Assembly (NCBI GenBank): GCA_963734275.1
Contig: CAVTGO010000007.1
Span: forward strand, 1 to 64,000
Source: CAVTGO01 sp963734275
GTDB taxonomy: Bacteria; Actinomycetota; UBA4738; HRBIN12
DNA length: 64,000 bases
Reading direction: 5' to 3'
Numbering within the stretch: the stretch's first letter is position 1; each line of letters starts with the position of its first letter. The notes under the pieces are model-generated. The model ran no database searches. It was not told the DNA's origin and saw only the letters and a program-made list of their open reading frames with translations. This document shows, in pieces, positions 1-8,226 of this stretch. Made by a program: the position numbers and the translations under genes.

Positions 1-446
1 GCCACGTCGCCGCCCAACAGGGATATGACTTGTATGATGAGCAGGGGAACGAACAGATGGCGCTCTATCTCTTTTGCATCACTATGGGACGATGCCGTGG
101 CGGCATTCCGCCGCCTGTTGGGTCCGCAAATAACCGGCGCAATCACCAGGGCGTGGCCCTTACGGGGCCGCGCCAAGCCTTGCCAATGGCAGTTATTTAC
201 AGTACAAGGACGAAACTTCCCCTGCCATTTTTACCGGCACGTGCGCTTGCCCCCATACTTGCAACCAGGGAGTGGCGCGCATGTTTTGCTCAGGGCTCAA
301 CCCGTGGCCAGCCGTAAGAGGCGGGGACTCCCAGGGCGCATGAGATCGGGCTTGGCTTTGCAAGAGCATACTGGTAACCTCATGTCCGGTATGGCCATCA
401 CGGAAGCATGCACCGGTGGGTGCGTGAAGTGAGGGAGAAGCGCAGA
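1..446. other. Unassigned left edge, no supported intact gene
   Basis: Two overlapping plus-strand frames are open here, but neither keeps one recognisable domain. The frame from base 3 starts with a plausible coding stretch (HVAAQQGYDLYDEQGNEQM, bases 3 to 59). Coding flavour then moves to another frame (SLWDDAVAAFRRLLG) and later to a third (EIGLGFARAYW near 342). That pattern matches the indel-broken genes just downstream, so this is probably the frameshifted 3' end of a gene running in from the left. I do not recognise the family. Confidence 0.3.
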
Positions 447-683
447 ATGAAACGCCCGCTTGTGGTTCTTGCTCTATGCGTAGCCATCGGCCCCTGGGGT
501 TGCCCGTCGGCCCGTGAGCAACGGCTGGCCGAAGACCAATGCACGGCCAGGGGAGGGGTCATGGTGGGTGACACGTGTTCTCCACGCTCTAGAGACCAGT
601 CGGACGACTGGTCGGAGCAGACTTTGCAGGAGATGCAACGTGGATTCGAGGAACGGCAACCGGGAGGTGGTATCTTCCGTTAG
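447..683 (+). CDS. Small putative lipoprotein, 78 aa, unknown function
   Basis: The start at 447 (MKRPLVVLALCVAIGPWGC) is chosen because a GAGGGAG ribosome-binding sequence lies about 10 bases upstream and a short basic plus hydrophobic signal follows. The hydrophobic run ends at Cys19 in a loose lipobox context (GPWGC), so lipid attachment is possible but not ideal. The mature part contains two more cysteines (EDQCTARGGVMVGDTC) followed by a polar, Gln/Glu-rich tail ending GGGIFR. No enzymatic motif is visible. It lies about 110 bases upstream of trpD on the same strand, and nothing indicates shared function. Confidence 0.5.
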   Translation: MKRPLVVLALCVAIGPWGCPSAREQRLAEDQCTARGGVMVGDTCSPRSRDQSDDWSEQTLQEMQRGFEERQPGGGIFR

Positions 684-793
684 TGATGAGTAGATGGAGT
701 ACCCGCTTTTGCCTTTCGAGTGGCAGTGTGCTAACGTCTTCGGGAATTGCATACAGGCATACGCCAGCGCTTTGTTGGGGTGAGGGCGGCGGG

Positions 794-1828
794 ATGATCA
801 GAGAAGGGATCGAGGCTGTTGTTGCCCGGCGGAATCTGACCGAAGCCGAGGCCATAGCGGTGATGACGGAGATTATGGAAGGCAAGGCCACTCCAGCGCA
901 GATCGCCGCCTTCATCGTTGGGTTGCGCATGAAGGGGGAGACGGTCGAAGAGATTACCGGCTGTGCCCGGGTCATGCGGGACAAGGCGACGTTCATCCGC
1001 ACGCCAGCGGGTAGCACTCCGGTGGATACGGCTGGTACCGGTGGGGACGGGGCGCAGACCTTTAACATTTCGACGACTGCAGCGTTTGTGGCTGCCGGGG
1101 CGGGGGTGGTGGTGGCCAAACATGGCAACCGTGCCGCCTCGAGCCGCAGTGGGAGCGCTGACCTGCTTGAGGCGTTAGGTATTAACATTACTCTGGAACC
1201 TGCCGGGGTTGAGGCGGCCATTCGTGAGGTTGGCATTGGCTTTTTCTTTGCCCCAGCCCTGCACGGTGCCATGCGCCATGCGGTCGGACCACGGCGTGAA
1301 ATTGGCGTGCGGACCATTTTTAATATTCTGGGGCCGCTGACCAATCCGGCCCGGTCACACCACCAACTGGTGGGTATTTATGACCAGAGCTTAACGGCCA
1401 TGATGGCCATGGTGTTGCATAACCTGGGGGGCAAACGGGCGTTTGTGGTGCATGGCAGTGATGGTCTGGATGAGTTGACCACCACCGGCTCCACCACGGT
1501 GTCAGAGTTGCGGGCGGGAAAGTCGACACTTATACGGTCCATCCGGAAGATTTTGGCTTGCCGTTGGATCGCCCGGAGGTGTTACGCGGTGGTGATGCCG
1601 CTTTTAATGCCGAAATCACTCTGCGGCTCTTGCGTGGCGAAGCCTCTGCCGCAGCGCAACATTGTGTTGCTCAATGCGGCGGCGGCGATTGCGGCCGGGA
1701 CGGCGGGACGTGCCGATTGCGGAGTGTTTGCCTCTGGCACGGCAGGCCCTCGACAGTGGGGCGGCGCTGGTAAAGCTGGAACACCTGCGAGACTTTACCC
1801 GCAATGGGCGCAAAACGCCGGGGACTGA
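794..1828 (+). CDS. trpD: Anthranilate phosphoribosyltransferase (frameshifted)
   Basis: TrpD transfers phosphoribose from PRPP to anthranilate, the second step of tryptophan synthesis. The first ~240 residues are intact: the helical N-domain (GKATPAQIAAFIVGLRMKG), the PRPP-binding GTGGDG loop (DTAGTGGDGAQTFNIST), KHGNRAASSRSGSADLLEALG, and FNILGPLTNPA. Around 1520 the frame breaks by what looks like one lost base. The expected continuation (LPLDRPEVLRGGDAAFNAE) resumes in another frame, and there is a second break near 1650 before LPLARQALDSGAALVKLEHL. The start is supported by a purine-rich GAGGGCGGCGG just upstream. The true stop is uncertain; TGA at 1826 is closest to the expected end and lies about 20 bases before trpC. 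Confidence 0.85.
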   Translation: MIREGIEAVVARRNLTEAEAIAVMTEIMEGKATPAQIAAFIVGLRMKGETVEEITGCARVMRDKATFIRTPAGSTPVDTAGTGGDGAQTFNISTTAAFVAAGAGVVVAKHGNRAASSRSGSADLLEALGINITLEPAGVEAAIREVGIGFFFAPALHGAMRHAVGPRREIGVRTIFNILGPLTNPARSHHQLVGIYDQSLTAMMAMVLHNLGGKRAFVVHGSDGLDELTTTGSTTVSELRAGKSTLIRSIRKILACRWIARRCYAVVMPLLMPKSLCGSCVAKPLPQRNIVLLNAAAAIAAGTAGRADCGVFASGTAGPRQWGGAGKAGTPARLYPQWAQNAGD

Positions 1829-1847
1829 GAGAGGGAGTGTTTCATCC

Positions 1848-2662
1848 ATGGTCGCGGATATTTTAGTGCAGATATTGGAGTGGAAACGGCAGGAAGTTCG
1901 TCCGGCCCAACAGCACACGCCCTCTCCATACTCCGGCGACAGGTGGCAGACTTGCCGCCGACGCGGGATTTCTGGCAGGCGTTGCAGCAGCACGAACGCT
2001 GGGGACGCGGATTATTGCGGAAATTAAAAAAGCCTCGCCGTCCGCCGGGGTGATCCGGGCAGATTTTGATCCGGTGGCCATTGCCACGACATATGCGCAG
2101 CACGGTGCCGCGGCCATTTCTGTGCTGACGGATAGCAATTTTTTCAGGGACATGTGACGTTTTCTCGGCGGCCGTACGCCAGGCGGTTCCGGTGCCGCTG
2201 CCTGCGCAAGGATTTTGTGGTCGATCCGTATCAGCTCTATGAGGCGCGTGTGCATGGGGCGGATGCGGTCTTGCTGATTGTGGCCGCGCTCGAGGTGCCG
2301 CAACTGGTTGATCTGGCGGCCCTGAGCCTTGAGCTTGGCCTGGAGCCACTGGTCGAAGTGCACACTGCCGCGGAGCTGGAGAAAGCGCTGGCGATGTCCC
2401 TGCCGGGTCATTGGCATCAACAACCGTGACTTGCATACCTTTCGGACGGATGTGGCCACCACACTGGCGCTCTTGCCACGGATTCCGGCGGGCTATGCGG
2501 TGGTCAGCGAGAGCGGCCTCCAAGATCGCGCCACCATTGACCGTCTGGAAGCCCACGGGAGTGACGGCATTTCTGATTGGCGAATCCTTGATGCGTGAGC
2601 CGATATTGGCGCCAAGCTGGACGAATTGCAGGGGACCGGACTTTCTGCCGAAAAGACACCAT
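1848..2662 (+). CDS. trpC: Indole-3-glycerol phosphate synthase (frameshifted)
   Basis: This TIM-barrel enzyme closes CdRP into indole-3-glycerol phosphate. It starts MVADILVQILEWKRQEV after a GAGAGAGGGAG ribosome-binding sequence. The expected chain is recoverable only by hopping frames: LRRQVADLPPTRDFW, IIAEIKKASPSAGVIRADF (catalytic Lys region), AAAISVLTDSNFF, KDFVVDPYQLYEARVHGAD, LGLEPLVEVHTAAELE, IGINNRDLHTF, and AVVSESGLQDRATIDRLEAH. At least five breaks occur (about 1905, 2000, 2141 in a run of T, 2165, 2400 and 2565). In the present frame there is no stop before the trpF start at 2663. So many breaks in one housekeeping gene suggest consensus error rather than decay. Confidence 0.85.
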
Positions 2663-3259
2663 ATGACCCAGGTAAAGATCTGTGGCATAACGAATAGTGA
2701 TGATGCCAGGTGGCGGTCGAGGCCGGGGCGGACATGATCGGGTTTATTTTTTATCCTCCGAGTCCGCGCTATGTGACTCCTGAGCAAGCCCACGCCATTA
2801 TTGGACGTCTTCCGGAGGCAGTGACGCCGTTGGGGTGTTTGTGAATGCAGACCTGCCGACGATCACCCACATGGTCGTACCAGTGGCGTGCAGATGGTGC
2901 AACTCCACGGGGAAGAAAGCCCTGCACTGTGCCAGCAACTCCCCTGGCGGGTGATGAAAACGTTTCGGTTCACCGCCCACGTGCAGCCGGAGATGATGCG
3001 GCACTATGCGGTGTCGGCCTTTTTGATCGAGGGCTTTCATGCGGACGTCTATGGCGGGGGGGGCGCCAGGGCCGATTGGCAGCGCGTGGCCGCGTTGCAC
3101 CCATATGGTCGTATCATTCTGGCCGGTGGTTTGACGCCTGAGAATGTGCGAGAGGCCATTCACGCGGTTCGCCCCTATGCCGTGGATGTGTGTAGTGGGG
3201 TGGAGGCAGCGCCAGGGAAAAAAGATTGGCACAAAGTCCGGGCGTTCATTACCGCGTAA
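2663..3259 (+). CDS. trpF: Phosphoribosylanthranilate isomerase (frameshifted)
   Basis: This TIM barrel performs the Amadori rearrangement of PRA to CdRP, between the TrpD and TrpC steps. It begins MTQVKICGITNSDDA, with Cys7 of the KICG motif as the expected catalytic residue. It continues GADMIGFIFYPPSPRYVTPE and GVFVNADLPTI after a break near 2710, then VQMVQLHGEESP after another near 2850 to 2885. The C-terminal half is intact, with ADWQRVAALHP, the phosphate-binding ILAGGLTPENV loop, and VDVCSGVEAAPGKKD, ending in TAA at 3257. About 198 residues are expected, normal for the family. The gene follows trpC directly. Confidence 0.85.
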
Positions 3260-3300
3260 AAGCGCAGCTGCATGCAACCGGCTAAGAGCGAGGAAGTCCC

Positions 3301-5671
3301 ATGCGTGCCTGGCGAGTCCGTCTTAATGCCTGCCATACGTACAGTGGCTTACATCTATGAGTACAGTGGTCGGATCTGTTCCTCACAGCCTGGTGTTGTT
3401 GCTCTATGTCCTTGATCCCGGCGCTTGCAGCGTCTTGACCGACTGACGTCAGATGTACGTTTTCGTCTGCGTGGCCCCAGACCCCCGGGCCCGGAAGTGG
3501 TGATTGTGGCGATCGACGAAAAAAGTATTGACCAGCTTGGGCCGCTGGCCCTGGCCGTACACCGTGCAGGCCGCAATGGTGGACCAACTGACGGAGTACG
3601 GTGCGGCAGTGATTGGCTATGACGTGGTCTTTTCGTCCTCGGATACCAGTGCCGGCATCGAGACAATGCGCAGCTCTCAAGGCCAGGCTCCCGGCCAGCC
3701 TGACAACGCGACCCCGGCATTGCAGGCCTTGAGCTGGACCAGGAAATTGCTCGCGGCCGACCATGACAGCATTTTCCCAGGCGTTACAGCGCTCAGGGCG
3801 TACGGTTTTAGGCTATTTTTTCCATTCTCGCCGCGCGACGCGGCGCATTTACAGCCGGAAGCACTGGAGCGGTTTCCTACGAGCCTTCGTCCTGCAAATA
3901 CCACGCCGTCAACAACATCGCCCGGGCATCCGCCTGCCACGACCTCCATAACGCCGCCTGGGCTGTCGAGTCCAATCTTGCGCTCCTGTCGCAGGCCGCG
4001 CCGGGGGAGCGGTTTTTTTCCAACGATGCGGATCAGGACGGGGCCTTCCGTCGCTATCCCTTGGTGGTGCAATATCGCGATCGGGTGGATAGAGCGGGCG
4101 AGCAGGACTATCTGTTTGCGCCACTTGGTATCCGGGTGCTGGAGCATTACCTGGGTGAGCACACCACGCTATTTTCTGGATCGGCGCCTGAGGGGGTAGA
4201 CAAGGTCGCGCTGGTGGGCCGCGCAATATCCGGATCCCCACGGACGCCAGGGGAAATGCTTTGCTCAATCATCTCGGCCCGGCCGTGGAACCTTTCCGCG
4301 CTATTCCGTCGCCGACATTATCGGCGGCCGCCCGGAGGCCCCGCCTGCGGCGTTCCGGCAAGATTGTTCTGATCGGGGCCACCGCCGAAGCCATCAAGGA
4401 CCTGCGTGTTACCCCCTTTGACCCGGTCCTTCCCGGGGTAGAACTCCATGCCACCATGATTGACAATATCCTGCAGCAGGATTTTCTCGTGAAGCCCTGG
4501 TGGGCCAATGCTATGCCGGGGGCAGTGTCGGTGCTTTGGGCGTGCTGTTTGACGCTACTGTTGCCGCGTCTGGGGGCGCTATGGCGGCGGGCTCAGCATG
4601 CCGCACTCCTGGTCGCTGGGGAATGTGGGGCTGAACTACCTGCTCTTTGCCACGCAGGGCTGGTGGTTGAGCCTGGTCTACCCGCTCCTGGCCATGGTTG
4701 TCGTCTGGGGCGGCATGACCATCTACCACTACGTGGTTGAGAGAAGACAAGTCGCTATCTGCGCAAGACGTTTAGCACGTACTGTCTCCAGAACTCTCGA
4801 GCGAATGGTGCCGGACCAAGATCGAGCCCAGGCTCGGGGGCTCTTCTGGCATGCGCACGGCCTACTTTACGGACATTGCCTCCTTTTCGAGCTTTTCCGA
4901 AGTGCTCAGTGCCACGCAGCTGGTGGAGCTCCTCAACGAATACTTGACGGCGATGACGGACATTCTGATGGCCGAAGGTGGCACCCTGGACAAATACGAA
5001 GGCGATGCGATTGTGGCGTTCTTTGGCGCGCCCATTGAGCAACCGGATCATGCCGTGCGCGCCGTCCGGGTGGCCCTCGGGATGCAGCAGGCGCTGGCGC
5101 GGTTGCGCGACAAATGGACGTGCCGAAGGGGACAAATGGCCCGACCTGGTGCACCAGATGCGCATGCGCATTGGCATCAGTTCCGGCGAAATCGTCACCG
5201 GCAACATGGGCTCGACCAAGCGCATGAACTACACCATGATGGGTGATGTGGTGAATACGGCGGCGCGGCTCGAGGCCTCGGCGAAGCAATATGGCATGTA
5301 TATCCAGTGCACCACCGAAACGCTGCAGCATGGCCGGGCCTGAGGCGCTTTGAATGGCGCTTGATTGATAACGTGCGGGTGGTGGGCAAGTCCGAGCCGG
5401 TCGAGACAGTGGAAATCATGGCTATAAGGGGCAATTGTCTCAAGAGCAGGAGCAGATGCGTGCCGTCTACCATCAGGGCCTGGAGCTGTACCGGCAACAG
5501 GCAATGGGATGAAGCCATCGCCAAATTTGCCGAAAGCGAGAAGCTCGAAGAGCAGTGTTCCCGCGGCGCCCCACCACGCCAAGCCGGGTGTATATCGAGC
5601 GCTGTGAGTTTTTCAAAGACCATCCTCCCGAGCCGGATTGGGATGGCTCGTGGACGTTGACATCGAAGTAG
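3301..5671 (+). CDS. CHASE2-domain adenylate/guanylate cyclase (heavily frameshifted)
   Basis: This is a membrane sensor cyclase making cAMP or cGMP in response to an extracytoplasmic signal. The N-terminal half is a CHASE2 domain: LQRLDRLTSDVRFRLRGPR, then VVIVAIDEKSIDQLGRWPWP, AAVIGYDVVFSSSD, and IVLIGATAEAIKDLRVTPF near 4370 to 4420. Next come about three transmembrane stretches (around 4510 to 4740) and a class III catalytic domain. That domain shows YFTDIASFSSFSE (first metal Asp), LDKYEGDAIVAFFGAP (second metal Asp) and YTMMGDVVNTAARLE. It ends with a TPR-like tail (YHQGLELYRQQ, WDEAIAKFAES). The start is uncertain because of frame breaks; ATG 3301 follows a GAGGAAG ribosome-binding sequence. 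At least ten indels are needed to restore it. Its place between trp and leu genes may be incidental. Confidence 0.8.
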
Positions 5672-5705
5672 AGGACTAGGGAAACGCGCCAAGGAGAGCA
5701 CTGCC

Positions 5706-6836
5706 ATGGAGTACCGTATTGCGGTGTTGCCCGGCGATGGCGTGGGTCCCGAAGTCGTCGCCGAGGGGATCAAAGTGTTGCACGTAGCTGGAGGCAACTG
5801 TACGACATGCGCTTTACGCTTGCGTCACGGCCTGGTGGGCGGCGCGGCCATTGACGCCACGCGGCGACCCTTTACCGGAAGCGACGTTGCAGTTGTGCCG
5901 GGAGAGCGATGCGGTGCTGTTTGGCTCTGTGGGTGGGCCGCAGCTGGGATGCACTGCCGTCCGACAAGCGTCCTGAGCGTGGCCTGCTGCGTCTGCGGCA
6001 GGCGCTTGACCTGTTTGCCAATTTGCGACCGGCCAAGCTCTATACGGCCCTCATCGACGCGTCCAGCCTGCGCCCGGAGGTGGTGCAGGGCATTGACGTG
6101 CTGGTGGTCCGTGAGCTGGTCAGCGATATTTACTATGGGCAGCCCCGCGGGATTGAACGGCTGGAGGAGGGCGAGCGCGGGTTTAACACCATGAGTTATA
6201 CCATCAGCGGAAATTCGGCGGGTGGCGCGTCTCGCCTTCGAGCTGGCCCGCCAGCGGCGCGGCAAGGTAACATCGGTTGATAAGGCCAATGTGCTGGAGA
6301 CGTCCGTCTTGTGGCGGCGGGAGGTGACGGAATTGGCCGGGGAGTTCAGCGATGTCGCACTGGAGCACCTGTATGTCGACAACTGTGCCATGCAACTGAT
6401 GCGGGCGCCGCGGCAGTTTGACGTGATCGTCACGGGGAATCTGTTTGGTGACATTCTCAGCGATGAAGCCGCGATGCTGACTGGCTCCATTGGCATGCTG
6501 CCATCGGCCAGTATCGGTGGGACGGTGGGCGTCTTTGAGCCGGTGCACGGCAGTGCCCCGGATATCGCCGGGCAGGGCATTGCCAATCCGATTGCCACGA
6601 TCAATTCCGTGGCCATGATGCTGCACTATGCTCTGCACCAGCCACAGGCCGCCAGTGCTATTGAAGCGGCGGTCGAGAGCGTGCTGCAGCAGGGCTATCG
6701 TACGGCTGATATTATGGGTACGGGCTGTACACGGGTGGGGACCACCCAGATGGGTGACCTCATCTGTGCCGCCCTCCGTACGACGGCGGTGCAAGCCGTA
6801 GGGGAATCCATGAGGCCTGGCATGTGGCGCTGGTAG
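5706..6836 (+). CDS. leuB: 3-isopropylmalate dehydrogenase (frameshifted)
   Basis: LeuB oxidatively decarboxylates 3-isopropylmalate with NAD in leucine synthesis. It starts MEYRIAVLPGDGVGPEVVAE after an AAGGAGAG ribosome-binding sequence. Breaks occur near 5790 to 5900 and near 6210. Family motifs remain: AVLFGSVGGPQWDALPSD, RPERGLLRLRQALDLFANLR, substrate-binding LVVRELVSDIYYGQPRG, KVTSVDKANVLETSVLWR, NLFGDILSDEAAMLTGSIG with its catalytic Asp residues, and the NAD-binding EPVHGSAPDIAGQGIANP. In the present frame it runs past the likely natural end (MGDLICAAL, about 6775) to TAG at 6836, overlapping asd. The leuB-asd order is common in Gram-negative bacteria. Confidence 0.88.
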
Positions 6837-7220
6837 GGGCCACGGGGCTGTTGGGGGAGGAAATCCTGCGGGTCTTCGAGGAGCGCGATTTTCCGCTCAC
6901 ACAGCTGACCGTGCTGGCGTCGGCGCATTCCGAGGGAACGCGGGTAGAGTTCCGGGGGCGGCCCCTGAGCGTGCGCTTACTGACGCCAGAGGCGTTTGCC
7001 GGGGTGCAGACTGGCCATCTTTGCGACCGGGGCCGGACGCCAGTAAAGATTATGCCCCACATGCCGTGCGTGCTGGAGCCGTGGTCATTGACACCAGCGA
7101 CGCCTTTCGGCTGCAGCCACAGGTGCCGTTGTGTGTGCCGGAATTCAATGCTGCGGTGTTGCGTCAGCAACGCCTGGAAGCGGCACGGCGAAAGAGCGCA
7201 TCTGCTCAGTCGGCGAGCAC
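6810..7220 (+). CDS. asd: Aspartate-semialdehyde dehydrogenase, N-terminal fragment cut at a join
   Basis: Asd reduces aspartyl phosphate to the semialdehyde for lysine, threonine and methionine synthesis. The Rossmann start is clear (VALVGATGLLGEEILRVFEE), followed by LTVLASAHSEGTRVEFRG. After a break near 7010 come a degraded LAIFATG-like element, SKDYAPHAVRAGAVVIDTSDAFR and VPLCVPEFNAAVL. The family expects about 330 residues with a catalytic Cys near 130. Here only ~130 residues are present, and the catalytic region is missing because unrelated sequence follows at about 7190 to 7240. Start ATG 6810 needs a one-base correction to read into HVALVG. Confidence 0.75.
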
Positions 7221-7374
7221 GCGATACGCCGATCTAGCTGGTCTGGCGCGCGAAATTTGACACGCCCCATCCTCGTGGCGCTATGGTGCTCGAACGTCGC
7301 GCCATCGCCCAGCACTCACACCGATCTGGAGAGATGCCCATGCAGGCAGCGGTACGCCGCGCTGGAGAACGCCC
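7190..7374. other. Probable assembly join between segments A and B
   Basis: The asd reading frame stops being recognisable after about 7190. From 7375 onward codon use jumps to near-exclusive G/C third positions with unrelated genes. No complete gene lies between. The last 100 bases are probably the leader of the xanthine dehydrogenase operon, including a GGAG ribosome-binding sequence just before 7375. The exact join cannot be placed from sequence alone. Confidence 0.5.
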
Positions 7375-8226
7375 ATGAACCTCAACACGATCACCGAGGT
7401 GAAGCGGCCGGCGTCCGCGGACGAGATCACGCACTGGCGCGACGGCTACGCCTGGCTCGCCGGCGGCACCTGGCTGTTCTCGGAGCCGCAGGTCCACGAC
7501 CGACACGCTGATCGACCTCGAAGCGCTCGCGCTGGCCGCCGCTCGAGGTCGTCGGCCGAGGGCCTGGAGATCGCCGCGACCTGCCGGATCGCCGAGCTGG
7601 ACCGCTTCGCCGGCGCCGGCCGGAGTGGACGCGCGGCCCCGCTGTTCCGCGAGTGCTGCCGCGCGTTGCTGGCGTCGTTCAAGATCTGGAACGAGGCGAC
7701 GGTCGGCGGCAACATCTGCATGTCGCTGCCGGCCGGCGCCGATGATCTCGCTGACCGCCGCGCTCGAAGGCGTCTGCACGCTCTGGCCGCGCGACGGCGG
7801 CGCCGCGCGCAGGTGCCGGTGGTCGACTTCGTCACCGGCAACCACGCGAACGTCCTGCGCGCCGGGCGAGCTGCTGCGCAGCGATCCACCTGCCGGCGGC
7901 GGCGCTCGTCGCAAGCGGTTCGCGTTCCGGCGCGCCTCGCTCACGCAGCTCGGCCGCTCGGCGGCGCTGCTGATCGGCACGCAGCGGCCAGGCGCGCGGC
8001 GATTCCTGCTCACCATCACCGCCGCGACGCTGCGGCCGGTCCAGCTCCGCTTCGCCGCCGTGCCGACCGCGCGACGAGCTGCGGCGCGCGATCGACGAGC
8101 GCATCCCGCCGACGCGCTACTTCGACGACGTGCACGGGTCGCCGGCCTACCGCAGGCACCTGACCTATTACTTCGCCGAGCAGATCCGCGCCGAGCTGGC
8201 GCCGGAGCGGAAGCTGCAGCGCATGA
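7375..8226 (+). CDS. Xanthine dehydrogenase-type FAD-binding subunit (frameshifted)
   Basis: This is the CO-dehydrogenase/xanthine-dehydrogenase flavoprotein subunit, which passes electrons from the Fe-S clusters to an acceptor through FAD. The start MNLNTITEVKRPAS leads into DGYAWLAGGTWLFSEPQ, the FAD-binding AGGT loop. Next come LEIAATCRIAELDRF, SFKIWNEATVGGNICMSLP (second FAD loop, TVGGN), AALEGVCTLWPRDGG, RKRFAFRRASLTQLGRSAA, and a C-terminal SPAYRRHLTYYFAEQ. About eight single extra bases break the frame (for example near 7498, 7530, 7554 and 7739). The natural stop is probably a TGA overlapping the next start (ATGA at 8223), giving about 280 residues, normal for the family. Confidence 0.82.

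Noticed and set aside
1..446. Polysaccharide lyase fragment at the left edge
   Set aside because: A few residues looked reminiscent of an alginate-lyase-type C-terminus, but no diagnostic motif could be found, so it was left unassigned.
1795..2793. 332-codon minus-strand open frame across trpD-trpC
   Set aside because: The plus strand has clear TrpC motifs in three frames. The minus reading is Arg/Pro-rich with no domain.
794..7220. Programmed frameshifting or genuine pseudogenes in the trp/leu genes
   Set aside because: Breaks occur in every gene at random places with motifs otherwise intact. Error in the consensus is simpler.
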